In this document: positions 33,681-45,587 of the stretch, piece by piece
How positions within the stretch are numbered: the first letter of the stretch is position 1
Layout of the letters: each line of letters starts with the position of its first letter
DNA from: Microcyclospora pomicola
Taxonomy: Eukaryota > Ascomycota > Dothideomycetes > Capnodiales
DNA: 64,000 nucleotides
Assembly: GCA_002786065.1 (NCBI GenBank)
Contig: NHNY01000003.1
Span: forward strand, 992,001 to 1,056,000
Direction of reading: 5' to 3'
Position numbers and translations under genes: made by a program
Notes under the pieces: generated by a model
The model's input: the letters and a program-made list of their open reading frames with translations, nothing else
Told to the model about the DNA's origin: nothing
Database searches by the model: none

Positions 33681-36166
33681 ATGCAGGCGCAACACGGCAC
33701 TAGCCGTGATGACACCTCTACATCCTGTCTTGACGATGGCGACAATATTACACTTCAAGTGTCGTCGAGGCGAGCAGATGAACCTTCGACGGAGAAACTG
33801 AGCATGGCCTCTGCCATCAGTGGCGCCGAACCTCCTAATCGAACCACAAGATCGAAGACCAATCGTCCGTTGGGCAGACAGGTCAAAAGTGCTACTCTCG
33901 GTCACTCCTCAGTCGTGGAGTCACAACAAGACACAGGAGCAGGCAAGAATGTATGTTTACAATGCAGTTCAAAAGTCAAGCTGCGCTGACATTCACTACA
34001 GGCGAAAATTGATCCGGCCAGTAACCATGATTATTCTTCAGAACAGGAAGAGCTTATGGTGAGCGATGAAGTCGCTGACAGTGATGTTGATGACGACGAT
34101 GCAAAGTCAGTCATCACAGTATCATCGTCACCTGACGTGCCAGAAGACGCAGCGTTTGGCATGTCTGAGCGGCCTTGGAAGATTGAGAGCTTCACCAAGA
34201 CAATGCGTCAACACTGGGAGACGATGTATTCCACGATTCAGCAGACTTCGCTGGCTGGCGACTGGGACGCTACTGAAGCCTACCAAAAGGAAAAGGACCG
34301 GGAGATGCTCATGTACATCCAGGACTTCCCTTTGGCAGATTGGGTCATCCCAAAACAACAAGCCGAAATGGCCTACAGTCAGCTCATCGAACGTATCAGG
34401 TGGCGGAGCTTGGGAATTGCTATTTACGATCAATCCCGCATCGCTCGTGTGGCAATTCCCAACACAGGGAACCCGGGTATGCCTTCAGCGTATGGATATG
34501 TATCATACAAACAGCAGAATCCAACAGCGCCTCATGATGTTCTACCAAACAACCATATTCCAGGACAGCCACTGCCGCACCAGATACTCCAACCGTCCAC
34601 TCTCACACATCAGAGTGCTCAAACTCAAGTAACGCCGCATGCCCCTGCCCACAATCTTTACTCAAACCAGGCTGCATCGCATGCGACACATCGACAAGGA
34701 CAAATGCCACCTTCCTCACATGACCTAAACTTGTCGACACAAAGCCAGTCAAAACCAACCCGATTTAAATTGCATGGGCGCAAACCAAAGTATGTCAATA
34801 TAATGAGTTGATTGCGGGACATGATGCTGACATGGGCGATAGAAGTGCCAGGAAAGAGGGGAAGTCTTTAGCAGCCATCACGTCTACTACACCGCCACCT
34901 GCTCCTCCATACACGCCGCGACACAAACCTATCGAACGCAAAGCATTGAAGAGCAAAGGCAAGGCTCGCCAGAACCGAAAGCAGGCCGAGGCTGAAATCT
35001 ACCCATGGCATAGACAATTCGACTTTGTGGAAGCAAAGAAGAATGCGTTCTGGGACGATAGCCAGTACGATCAAGAGGTCCTATCTCATATGGCTAGGAC
35101 TAGGAGGGACAACCGACCCATTCTACTGGCCCTTGATGATGAGCAGTCTGGGAAACAACGTAATGGTCCAATATCTTCGAGCCGTCGAGAAGTGCCCCAG
35201 GCTGACCATCGCGCAGGCACTATTCGTCACAAAAAGGCTGGCAAGTCTACCGAGATGGAAGCGCACAGCATATCTGATGGAGAGAAAGGGGTGAAGGGAG
35301 GTAGTCAGAGTCGTAAGTCTGCTGCTGGGAGCGATCCTTTCCACTCTGGAAACTTCTCGTTCGCTACCGACGAAGACGCTGGGCAAGCTGCCATCACCAA
35401 CTTCGAAACGCCAGACGAGATCATTGTTGCTGCCGAAGCTGGGAAAGTGGACCGGGAGTTGTGTAAAGGGATCATGATCTGCTGGAACCCAGGGAAGAAA
35501 GGCGCCACGGAGCAACTCGTTCAATCTTCATTCCGCATCTACGACACACTCATTACTCGAAAGCAGTTTGCAGAGACTAGAGTCCTTACTCGTCGTGCAG
35601 CGGAATGCATCATTGATTTCTGCCCTGACCTGCTCTGGCGCGAAACACTCCTCCGGATTGTCTCGGAAGGCGGTTTAGGCAACAAGGATGTCCGCGACCG
35701 CTTCTGTCTCAATGGCTGCTATGCTGATAAAGCCACAATAACCAAGCGCATTGCGGCAGCCCTTGGACAAAAGCAGACCCCACCTAAACCGAAGGACGCA
35801 CCAAGCGACAAATCCGAGAAGAAGGAGGGCAACGAGCAGCCTGCAGAGGAGAACTATTACGCTAGCAACGGAGCGGACTTTGACAAATATATCCGTTTCT
35901 TTGGTAAAAGGCAATCCACAAGGAACCAGGCGAAGCTGGCTGTGCTTCCGTCAGGCCCGAAGAGAGAGGGTTCCAACAGCGATGTGGACAGAGGTGACGC
36001 AGAAACGAAGAGGATCAAGCTAGACAGATCAGATGTGTGTATGAAGGACGATGATGAAGGGGACGCTGACAGCGTTGTGACTGCCGACTCGGACGATGAC
36101 GAGGGACCACGCCATGTTGTTGGTCTTCGGGACGAAGAGGGCCATATCGCTGTGCGGGTAACATAA
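33681..36166 (+). CDS. Unknown protein, acidic, with two conserved-looking helical blocks
   Basis: Exons 33681-33950, 34002-34789 and 34843-36166 (793 aa). Both introns (51 and 53 nt) have GTATGT donors and good branch sites, and the total stays in frame, so this is a real gene. I do not recognise the family. An acidic stretch DSDVDDDDAKSVITVSSSPD (about residues 115-135) contains a hydrophobic core flanked by Ser and acidic residues, which resembles a SUMO-interacting motif. A structured block follows (about 155-245: ERPWKIESFTKTMRQHWETMY ... QLIERIRWRSLGIAIYD). A Gln/Pro/His-rich linker leads to a second structured block (ITNFETPDEIIVAAEAGKVDRELCKGIMICWNP ... RRAAECIIDFCPDLLWRETLLRIVSE). 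The C-terminus is again acidic with Lys/Arg clusters. A nuclear role is plausible but is inference only. Confidence 0.75.
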
Positions 36167-36602
36167 GCGTGTCTTACATACGCTCGCGGCGTTAGCGAAA
36201 ATGGCATTCGTTCTGTGGTTATTCGAGGTTCTGGTGGTGTATGACAAGTGCTTTCCCTCAAAGCAAGGTAGTCTTCGAGAGGCCTGATGGAGAAGGTAGT
36301 CGGGAAGAGTGCTTCACTGTAGCAGAGCACAGGCTCATAGGTAACATAGCTTTGAAGTGGGATTGGTCGTCTGATATGTGCAGACTGTACTTCTGCCTAT
36401 TACAACATAGCCCACATTGCCATCGTCGCGAGTTGAGATGTGCGACTCCCATTGATCACATTGATATCGTTGGATGCAAACTGAATTGATTGTCGTTTTC
36501 GGTACGAGCCGGCGCATACTTTCTGTATCCGTGGTTCTAAGGACTCGCAGCAGAATAATTATTCGATCTCTTACTCTTGACAGTGTGTCGATCTCCACGC
36601 TT
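36167..36602. other. Spacer upstream of the GEP3-like gene
   Basis: 436 bp. The frame of the downstream gene is open from 36474 but starts without a targeting signal. Nothing else seen. Confidence 0.5.
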
Positions 36603-38957
36603 ATGCTCAAAGGATACCGAACGGTTCCTTGTATGCTGCCCATCAGGTCACTTTCATCATGCAATAACGCTTGGTCACATGGGCGTGCCGCCCGAAGCAT
36701 TCTAGCAGTCACAGGACGAAATCCAACTTTTGTCCTCCGAAGACGCAACGAGCATGGCACGAGAGGCTTCACGACGCAAACCTCAAAATGGGAGGGGACT
36801 CTGATCAATGAGCTCCAATCTCCTCGCCAGGTTTCAATCGATAGAGGAGCACAAGAGGTCCAGCAATGGACAGCTCAACTCCCGTCACTGTGTCCTGGAT
36901 GCGGAGCTCCTGGGCAGAACGTCGATAAAGATGCACCAGGTTACTATGATCTCAGTAAAGGACGCATGGTGGGGAAGAGCGGTAACAGAGCCAGCAAGGC
37001 GAAGAAGCAGCAGCAGGATGACATCGTTCGTCGCGTAATGGCGGCAGAGATGCAAAGTGAGGATGGTGAACCAACAGACGCAGTAGCAGAGATGGCCCAA
37101 CCAGTGCAATCGACATCTTTATCAACGCCATATTGCGAAAGATGTCACGATCTTCGCTACCAATCACGCGGTACTTCTATTGTGCATCCGTCCATGAAGT
37201 CTATCCAAGCTATCATCGAGGAAAGTCCGCACTCTCGAAATCACATCTACCATGTCCTAGACGCTGCCGACTTTCCCATGTCACTGATACCGAACCTTCA
37301 ACATACTCTCAAGCTCCCTCGCATGCGTACCCAGAACCGTCGGGCGAAGCACCGCAATTTCATAGGGGGTCGAACGGCGGAGGTTTCATTCATCATCACG
37401 CGAAGCGACCTTCTAGGTCCGAAAAAAGAGCAAGTCGACGCCCTTATGCCATATCTGACAGAGGTGCTGAGAGACGCATTGGGAAGGCAGGACAAGAAGT
37501 TGCGCCTGGGTAATGTGAGATGTGTCAGTGCCAAACGGGGATGGTGGACGAGGACGGTCAAGAAGGAGATATATGAGAGGGGAGGTGCTGGATGGATGGT
37601 AGGAAAGGTCAACGTGGGAAAGAGTGCACTGTTCGAAGTCGTGTTTCCGAAAGGGAGAAATCAGGACGAAGATGTCAATCCCGAAAGACGGTGGCAGCGA
37701 TTAGAACAGGCAATGCAGGCTGAAGATCCTAAGCCTTCGGAACGTGGTCGAAACTCTGTTGCGAACGACGACGAATATATTCAGGAGTCTGAGACGGATC
37801 CGGAGCGCTTTGCAGATCCTCCAGGGGAGCTTGGGGAAGTGGGTACGAGTTCTGGATCTGTCCACAGTGAATCCGATCCATCGAAGGCGCCTACAGCCAC
37901 CATGGGTGAAGTCGCTGGGGAGCTTGATGCACTATCCCAAATGACAGAGCCCGACGAGTATAACGCTCTAGGGGTTGAGCAAGGACATGAGGCAGGACAA
38001 GATATGGACGAATTCAATGATGATGACACCACACTCCTGCCACCTGCTCAAAAGGAGACTGCATTTCCAGAGATGCCTCTGGTGTCGTCCTTACCAGGCA
38101 CAACGGCCTCACCCATTCGAATACCCTTCGGCAAGGGCAAGGGCGAACTCATAGACCTCCCAGGCGTGAACAGATCTACGCTTGACGAGTTCGTCCAGGA
38201 CGAGTTCAAGAAAGACATGGTAATGAAGAGTCGCATCGTCCCTGACCAACACACGATAAAACCCACCCAGAGTCTCCTACTCGGCGGGCTGATCCGCATC
38301 ACCCCACGAATGGATGAGGACTGTGTCCTCTTGGCCTATCCTTTCGTCCCCACAGCCTTCACGCCACACTTGACCGGCACGCACAAAGCCGTCGCTGTAC
38401 AGACCGGTGTGCACAGCCCGCTATCGCACAAGTTCGTCCCTGCAGGGGAGGAGTACCGCGGTAATATCTCGTCCATCGCCACGCCTAATGCTAGATTACG
38501 CATCAAGAGCGCTGGCGTCTTTCCGTTGAAGTGGGACGTGACGAAACGCCGCACCGGCTCGCTGACCGACAAAACTGCGGGTAAGCGTAAGACCGCTGAT
38601 CTGCCATTCACGGTCTACAGCGCAGACATTCTCATCGAGAGCGTCGGCTGGGTGGAGATTGTCTGTCAAATGCGCAGGTTCAAAGCTCCAGGGTCCTCAC
38701 AGCAACAGAACCTGGGACCTGTCGAAGACGCCCTGAGTGCGCTCGATTCAACCACTCAGGCTGACCGCGGGCAACGAAGCAGCAGCGAGTTCCCCGAGGT
38801 CGAAGTCTTTACGCCCGAGGGGAAGTTCGTTGCGGTGCGGCGACCGATGAGCGCGTGGTTACTTGGCGGCAAGAAGCCAGTAGCTGTGCATAAACGGCGA
38901 GAACGGCCGCGCCAGACGATCTCGAAGCAGAGGCGCCGCGAGGGTAGTCTGCAATAG
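36603..38957 (+). CDS. GEP3: Mitochondrial YqeH-type circularly permuted GTPase (Gep3/Mtg3)
   Basis: Single exon, 784 aa from ATG 36603; ATG 36633 (MLPIRSLSSCNNAWSHGRAA) is an equally good start, and both give an Arg/Ser-rich mitochondrial presequence. Gep3 is needed for the small mitochondrial ribosomal subunit. The order of motifs is permuted: a zinc knuckle CPGC (97-100) ... CERC (178-181), then G4 TRSD (about 266), G5 SAKRGWW, then G1 GKVNVGKSAL (about 334) and G3 DLPGV (518-522). About 175 residues separate G1 from G3, mostly acidic Ser/Glu-rich sequence. The C-terminal region (SAGVFPLKWDVTKRR; WVEIVCQMRRF) matches the family tail. Tail-to-tail with MGE1. Confidence 0.9.
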   Translation: MLKGYRTVPCMLPIRSLSSCNNAWSHGRAARSILAVTGRNPTFVLRRRNEHGTRGFTTQTSKWEGTLINELQSPRQVSIDRGAQEVQQWTAQLPSLCPGCGAPGQNVDKDAPGYYDLSKGRMVGKSGNRASKAKKQQQDDIVRRVMAAEMQSEDGEPTDAVAEMAQPVQSTSLSTPYCERCHDLRYQSRGTSIVHPSMKSIQAIIEESPHSRNHIYHVLDAADFPMSLIPNLQHTLKLPRMRTQNRRAKHRNFIGGRTAEVSFIITRSDLLGPKKEQVDALMPYLTEVLRDALGRQDKKLRLGNVRCVSAKRGWWTRTVKKEIYERGGAGWMVGKVNVGKSALFEVVFPKGRNQDEDVNPERRWQRLEQAMQAEDPKPSERGRNSVANDDEYIQESETDPERFADPPGELGEVGTSSGSVHSESDPSKAPTATMGEVAGELDALSQMTEPDEYNALGVEQGHEAGQDMDEFNDDDTTLLPPAQKETAFPEMPLVSSLPGTTASPIRIPFGKGKGELIDLPGVNRSTLDEFVQDEFKKDMVMKSRIVPDQHTIKPTQSLLLGGLIRITPRMDEDCVLLAYPFVPTAFTPHLTGTHKAVAVQTGVHSPLSHKFVPAGEEYRGNISSIATPNARLRIKSAGVFPLKWDVTKRRTGSLTDKTAGKRKTADLPFTVYSADILIESVGWVEIVCQMRRFKAPGSSQQQNLGPVEDALSALDSTTQADRGQRSSSEFPEVEVFTPEGKFVAVRRPMSAWLLGGKKPVAVHKRRERPRQTISKQRRREGSLQ

Positions 38958-39273
38958 CATCACGGTCATTGAAACCATGTATGAGTATCAGCCGGAAGTA
39001 GACGTCTCGAAGAGGAGTCGGTTATTGTACAGAGTATAGATATATCTACATAATTTTTGTCCCCAGGGTTCAGTCCACTCCATGCTAATCGTATCAACTT
39101 CTGTATCAACACATGCGATTCGGGATCGGAACATCGGGGATTCGAGACGGTATGGGCGTCATTTCGGCATCTAGTCCTCCCTCAGTCGTGGGAGAACTGG
39201 CACGTATGCGCGCTCTCATCCCCACGTTTGTCGGCGCCATCCATCTTTCTTCGCTACTCAGTTGGTTCCGCGC
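38958..39273. other. Convergent 3' spacer GEP3 / MGE1
   Basis: 316 bp holding both 3' ends. Nothing else seen. Confidence 0.6.
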
Positions 39274-40088
39274 TCAAGAGTTCTTCACAACGCCAACCTT
39301 TGCCGCTCGCAGCACTCTCCCGTTCAGCAAGAACCCTTTGCTCTGAGTGTAGAACACGGTGCCATCTTCCTTGCCCTGCTGCGGTGCCTGGAACGTCGCC
39401 TCCATACGGTTCGGATCAAATTTCGCGCCCTCGGCCTCAGTCGGATCGAATCTCTCCAACCCGTGCTTCTTCAATGTGCCCATGAGGATGTCCTCGGTCA
39501 TCTTCAGCCCGCTGTGCAGGTTGATCAAGTCTTGGTTGGGGTTCTCCTCGGATCCGGACGGTGCCGTGAGTTTTTCCGGCGGTACAACGGACAGCGCGCG
39601 GTCGAGGTTATCGATCGTGTCGAGCAGATCCTTTGAGAAGCGCTGTAGCGCAAAGTCCTTGGCGGCTTGGACTTCGCGCTTGGTCTGCTCTTGAAGGTTG
39701 CGGTATTCGGCGACGGAGCGCTTGACGCGGTCCTAATGGAACATGTATGTCAGCGATGGAGCAAGCTAGAGATAATAGAACCCTGTAGTCTTGTACGTAC
39801 TGTCAAATCAATGACTTCCTTCTTCTTCGCATCCAGCTCCTTTTGCACCGGGTCGGCTTCTTTGGGTGATGCGGCTGCATCATCCTTCTTAGCAGCCTCC
39901 TCCGGCTTGGCCTCTTCCTTCTTGGCCTCCTCTGAATACCATCGTTGCTGTAATTGATGTCGGTGTAGTAATGCTGAGGATGTAGGTGCGGCGGCGCGAG
40001 GTAACCTTGATGCGGCGGAGAATGTGCTGCTGTGGCGGATGGCTGGTTGCGCTTGGCGCAGCGTGCGAAGCAGCGTTCTTTGGATCAT
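39274..40088 (-). CDS. MGE1: Mitochondrial GrpE homologue, nucleotide exchange factor of Ssc1
   Basis: Exons 40088-39801 and 39732-39274 (248 aa), 68-nt intron. Drives ADP/ATP exchange on mitochondrial Hsp70 during protein import and folding. The start MIQRTLLRTLRQAQPAIRHSS is a typical presequence; the frame runs on upstream without one. A Lys/Glu/Ala-rich segment (about 55-80) leads into the long GrpE dimer helix, DLTDRVKRSVAEYRNLQEQTKREVQ across the splice. The C-terminal beta part has LERFDPTEAEGAKFDPNRMEATFQ, GTVFYTQSKGFLLNGRVLRAAKVGVVK, the GrpE signature. Confidence 0.95.
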
Positions 40089-41023
40089 CTTGAAATATGT
40101 ACAGAAAGGCCGAGATGATAAGTGCAAGATATAGACCAGCAGGAAGCAGAAATATTTAGTGGCGATTGGAGATGTGGTGGTCTGATGATGTCGGCATGTA
40201 ATAAATTTTGATGGATGGAGCTTTGGCTGGACGAAGTCGGATGTTAACAGCGCATTGACCAGGTCGTGTGCTCTGATGCTCGCAGTGTATCTTGCCTCAC
40301 TTGCCATTACATCCCGCAAGACAAAAGGCTGCTATGCATTTCATTAATACCTAGCTACTTACTATCAGGCCTCTCCAGATTACATGGTTCTTCCGCCCGC
40401 CAGATCTCGAAGAGCCAGGTCTGCTTGTTAGTGATGGCGCGCGGGTCAATCATGCCGATTTTTCGGGCAGATGCCAATACCACAGCTTCCAAAGTCACTT
40501 CACTTGCCCTAGCAGGCAATGTCACGATTGCTCGGTATGCTGTCAGTACCGCATCCCGTGTACTATCCGTCGCCTAGTCGTCCGACACTCTAGATACAAG
40601 GACATTTATGATGATCGCGTCGCAATCGTGACTACGGACGATAATGTCGTGGGCCTGGCAATGAGATGAACACCATATGTACGTATCCCGCGTTGTCGAC
40701 GGGGATGTCGTGATTCGTGTACTCTCGTGCAACGCTTTCCTGTTCGTTGCAAGAAGAGATCATCAAGCTAATGTGTGATAGGATAATATTAAAGTCAAGG
40801 TGTATGTACAGACGCAAATCGCAAGGACTAGTCATCGTGGCCGACCCGCATCCCAAGATAGCGAGCAGCGCATTTTCTTGTTTGGACCAGAAAATGGCCG
40901 TGGCGTGCATGTCGAGATGTGTTTCATGGATCAGAGGTTTCCGCTGTCATTCATATTTCACAGTTCGCTCTTGGCGAGAGTTGTTACATTAGATGGCTGA
41001 TGGTACAGGCAATAGGGCGCACT
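40089..41023. other. MGE1 promoter and 3' region of the mucin-like gene
   Basis: 935 bp. Frames such as 40266-40577 (+) have no support. Nothing recognised. Confidence 0.5.
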
Positions 41024-42105
41024 CTAGAATACATTTCTGTTGTGCCCGAGCTCCACAGGTGATCCGAAGGCCGGAAGCTCATGTGCATCGGACCTATGTT
41101 GCAGCTCATGTATAACATTGCTCGACAGCTCGTGATATCGATGATATTGAGGTTCGAACGGGACAACTGTCGGAGCCCCAAACCCTTCTTTTCTCTCGAC
41201 GTCGTACGTGACTGCGGGAGTCGGGTCAGGTCGGGCTTCGAGACTTGTCTTCCTCCGGCGGAACAACATGAACACTGCGATGAGCAGTGCGATCACGCCA
41301 ATCACTCCAGAGGCTGCGCCCAAGCCGATTCCGGCCTTTGCACCGCCGGACAGTGAATTGGAGGAGTCTGCAACAGAGGTAGCTGGGATGGTTGTGGACG
41401 TCGAGCTGATGGTCGAAAACTGATTTGCTGTGTCTGTAGATGCGCTTACTGAGGTTGACAAGGTAGACGGTGATGCCACGATTGTTATTGTTGTGGAAGC
41501 TGGGACCAGAGTCTGCTGCACATTCCATCCTACAATCGCAATGGCACCAACGAAAGAAGATACGCCGAAAGTGGTTGTTGCGGTGGTCCAGTCGCTGGTA
41601 TCGGAATCGGCAGTTGATGCGTATGTCAGTATCCTGCCGCTTTGTACAGTTGACCAACAGTTTCCGTCAATGGAGCCAGGGTCCTCGTTCGCTAATGTGT
41701 ACTCGCTAGGACAATCAGGTCAGCAGAGCCACGATAAGGGTTGCCAGATGGGATTCCATACTTGGGACAACACATGGCAAGCGTACTGATGCTATTCAGC
41801 GTCGATGTTGCAACGGTTTTCCATCCAGCAGGGCACTGCAAAGGCAATATGCTGATAGCTGTGCTCATTGCATTATCACTGCCTCCCGCAGGCTGCAGGA
41901 GACCATGCTCCCACCATGTCGTAACGGCCGACGGTTGGCATGTGACGGCCGTATCGATCTCGAGGCCGTATGCTGGGTCGAAAGCGACGAGGCTGGGTCC
42001 CTCAAGTCGAAAGTAGTCGGAACAGGTCTTGGCTGGGGTGTAGAGAGTGGTAAGTGGAATCCAAGATGTCACTGTGCCATTATGCGTTTCTGCTGGATGC
42101 GACAT
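41024..42105 (-). CDS. Mucin-like single-pass membrane protein
   Basis: Exons 42105-41762 and 41705-41024 (341 aa), 56-nt intron. The ectodomain (1-235) has paired Cys (TPAKTCSDYF, AVTCQPS, LQCPAGW, MCCP, GNCWSTV) and a Ser/Thr-rich stalk. A Gly/Ala-rich run leads into one membrane helix (about 240-263, GVIGVIALLIAVFMLF) stopped by RRRK, then a 75-residue cytosolic tail with three HEL triplets. No signal peptide is seen at the first Met, so an upstream exon may be missing or the membrane helix may act as the signal. This layout is common in ascomycetes for surface proteins of unknown role. It diverges from the GH47 gene. Confidence 0.7.
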
Positions 42106-42841
42106 GCTGGAGATGCTTGAATGACCCGAATGCGTCCTTCAGGTTGGCAACATCACGAAGAGAGGATGGGATACAAAAGTGGGTGCAAAGTCTGCCATAT
42201 TCATATGGCCAGGCTGCGCTCATCACCAGAGTTCGCGCCTGAACAGAAAGGTGCAGCTGCGGCACAGCACATTATTTCATCGTCACGTATGCACGCGTGC
42301 CGATACGTGGGCGCTTGCTGATACAGCTGTGGATCAATCTTGAAGCTTAAGCAATGTGCTGCATCATGCATGAGGACAGGACCTGTTGCCAGTTGGTCGT
42401 CCTGTAGAAGGATGCTACCGCTGTGGCCTCCTGCATTGATGTTGATCCAATTTACCCTGCTGGAGCCGAAAAAGGCAGTGCAAGAGCAAAATTCCCATGC
42501 AAGCCATGCTTGCGCAAGCGGGACGTTGCGTTCGTCGACTCGGCCCTCGATATTTGTCGAGTCTTTGACCTAGCTCTGACGAAATGCAGCATGTGGTTGG
42601 GATCCACAAAGTAAGGTAAGGTAATAAGGTATGTGCTTGTCGTTCCCAGAGCCGCGCCAAGTTTCACGAAGCGCCGACCAGGCCGTCCGATCTATATTTG
42701 ATACGCGCGCTGCACTAGTATGAAATTACTACAACACAACATACATGTAATCACACTTCAGCACAATCTGAATATCATGCGTTCTTTTCGAGCTTCTGCT
42801 CTGCTTTTCTTTTCACCCTTAGCTATCGACGCATTGTCAAG
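42106..42841. other. Divergent spacer (mucin-like gene / GH47)
   Basis: 736 bp with two promoters. It holds the longest example of the TAAGG word, at 42612-42631. No gene seen. Confidence 0.55.
42612..42631 (+). repeat. Spacer word TAAGGTAAGGTAATAAGGTA
   Basis: Three TAAGG units in 20 bp, about 210 bp before the GH47 start codon. See also 4665, 23682 and 54101. Confidence 0.6.
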
Positions 42842-44790
42842 ATGGTGAAGAAACAGCTTCGAATCAGGCAAAAACAGCTCAAAGCTAGCCTTTCCGCCAG
42901 TCGGCGATCTCAGTCTCTTCGATATGTTTCATTTGCGGCTTCAAAAGCTGGTCTTTTGATTGCTTCATTGCTTGCGCTGAGCGTGAGCTGGAGTACTTGG
43001 CACCAGTCCGGATACGCCATCGGCCTACCTCTATCGTTGTCACCTGGCGTGAACTGGGCCTCCCGGAGAGATGAAGTACGAAGCGCTTTTGTCGACAGCT
43101 GGACGGCATATTCAAAATATGCGTGGGGTTAGTTGCACTTTGGTCACCAAAAAATAATCATGCTCTTGTATTGACGTCGTTGCGAAGGCAAGGACCGGTT
43201 CCACCCCGTTTCCAAGACTGGTTCGCAGATGAGCCCGAACGGTCTGGGATGGATCATCGTCGATAGCCTCGATACCATGATGATCATGAATCTTACATCA
43301 GAGTTGGTCGCAGCTCGACGATGGGTCTCCCGCCATCTTCATTACGACCAAGAGCAGGACGTTAACACATTCGAGACTACCATTCGAATGCTTGGCGGTC
43401 TGCTCTCAGCGCATTACCTTTCCACTGTGTTGCCAGGCGCCTGGTCGCAGCGCGATAATGTATACCTTTCAAAAGCGGTCGATCTTGGTGACAGACTGCT
43501 TGGAGCTTATGACTCTCCTTCAGGAGTTCCATTCGCGAGTATCATGCTGAACAATGGAACCGGCATCAGATCTCATGCCGACGGTGGTTCTTCGTCCACA
43601 GCAGAGGCTACCACACTGCAGATTGAAATGAAATACCTCACGCATCTTACAGGGAACGGAGTTTATTGGCAAAAAGCAGAACGAGTCATGAAAGCCGTTG
43701 ACGCCAACGGTGCGCGAGATGGTCTCGTGCCGATTTTCATTGATCCACAGAGCGGGAATTTCACTTCTCGCGAAATTCGGCTTGGCAGCCGCGGCGATTC
43801 CTACTATGGTGAGTGACTGCTGGAGTACCCTTCAGATATCGCGGCCCGTGGCTCACATTGAGATTAGAATATTTGATTAAACAGTTCCTGCAGACTGCCG
43901 GGCAGGAAGCCATATACTCGGATATGTGGCAAGAAGCCCTGGCCGGCATCGAGAAGCACTTGATCATCCCCGCCAGCAAATCCAAAATCAACATTGTGGC
44001 AGAATTGCCACAAGGCATTGGGGGGCCTCTGTCCCCAAAGATGGACCATCTTGTCTGTTTCTTGCCTGGCTCCATTGCGCTTGGTGCAACTGGGGGCTTG
44101 ACCGAAGCTGAAGCACGAAGACTACCAACTTGGACACCTCAGAAAGCCCACGAGATGGAACTTGCTAAAGAGCTTATGAAGACCTGCTGGGGGATGTACG
44201 ATGTCACGGATACTGGACTTGCCCCGGAGATTGTCTGGTTCAAAGCAAACGAGACCTCGCTGCGACCAAAGACCGGACAAAGATCCGTCCCCAAGTTATC
44301 GCGCAGTAGCGATGATCGGAGTGCATGGAAAGAAGACTATCAGATCAAACCGCTGGACGCCCACAACCTTCAGCGTCCAGAGACGGTAGAGAGTCTTTTC
44401 ATGCTGTGGCGCATCACTCGCGACCCGATCTACCGCGAATGGGGCTGGAAGATCTTCAAAGCCTTCCAGAAGCATGGGATGGTGCTTGATGGCGAGGGCT
44501 ACACGTCGCTGGACGACGTGACTCGCCAGCCATCGCCCCGGCGAGATAATATGGAGAGTTTTTGGCTGGTGAGCTTCGTCCGTTCGTCCTGTGGTCATAA
44601 TGACATGGTGCTGATGATCTTGCTACAGGCCGAAACGCTGAAATACTTGTATCTGCTGTTCTCTCCGAACGACTTCTTACCACTGACCGAAATTGTCTTC
44701 AACACTGAGGCGCATGTCCTTCCGGTCATCAGGCAGGACAAATTCAAGACTGGCTGGCAGCGACGGCCACGGCGAGAAGCTATGCGTTAG
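42842..44790 (+). CDS. GH47 mannosyl-oligosaccharide alpha-1,2-mannosidase, type II membrane form
   Basis: Exons 42842-43127, 43188-43808, 43868-44568 and 44629-44790 (589 aa); introns are 59-60 nt. Trims alpha-1,2-mannose from N-glycans in the ER/Golgi. Residues 1-33 are basic and cytosolic, a signal anchor lies at about 34-52 (AGLLIASLLALSVSW), and a short stem precedes the (alpha/alpha)7 barrel: AFVDSWTAYSKYAWGKDRFHPVS, GWIIVDSLDTMMIM, NTFETTIRMLGGLLSAHYLS, SYYEYLIKQFLQT, HLVCFLPGSIALG, RPETVESLFMLWRIT, NMESFWLAETLKYLYLLFS and FNTEAHVLPV with the Ca-binding Thr. All hallmark acidic residues (FETTIR, RPETVES, NTEAH) are present. ER versus Golgi specificity cannot be read directly. Confidence 0.94.
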
Positions 44791-45587
44791 CATAATACCC
44801 ATGATTGACGGATGAGCGCAGCTTGTAAGCTGCTGGATGTTCCAAAAATGTAATTATCGCTGCTGGTGCCAGGATCAGCGGATCCCACATGGGAATGAAA
44901 GCCATGTGCAGCCATAATCGCAAATGGCACAGCATTGTGATCACTGATGTGGGAACTCATAACGCCTGAACAGCTTTTGGGTCAGATCTCATCGCCGGGA
45001 TCATACCTAATACCTGCGCGGCTACATAGAATAGAACTGAAGGCTTTACTTAAGGCAGCCTTTGCGACAAACCTATCATGGTACTATCGCCACTTGATTA
45101 GCAGACCCTGTCAACGCATCGAGTACATGTAAATTGAGCTCGTCTCCAGTCCTTGTGCGAGCTCATCACCGCCTCTTCCATGCGCCGCTTGACACTTCTT
45201 TTCGATATCCCGTGATGTCTAGATGCATCACTGGGTCAATCTTCATCTTCCCTCCACCCCACCAATGTAGACAGGATCACGAAACCGCGCTTGTATGCTG
45301 TATTCAGTTGAATAAAGAGGGACACCGACCCCCATGATACTATACAACCATGAGGCATAGGTCGCTTCATTCTGACCTTGCTGTCCCCATACGGTGGCAA
45401 CTTCATACCCATGTCTCCAACAGCCGCGCCGGATGGAACACGTGCTTGGCCACAGCCGAAATGCTAACACGACGTATCATGGTAAGGAGGCGGCGACTTC
45501 GGGAGAGCACTGGGGAGATCATGTCCATCGATCAACGTCACTCGATAATGGGTTCGAAGAGTAACGAGAAACTCGCATTGAAGATCT
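44791..45587. other. Convergent 3' spacer GH47 / GH89
   Basis: About 800 bp, no gene recognised. Confidence 0.55.
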
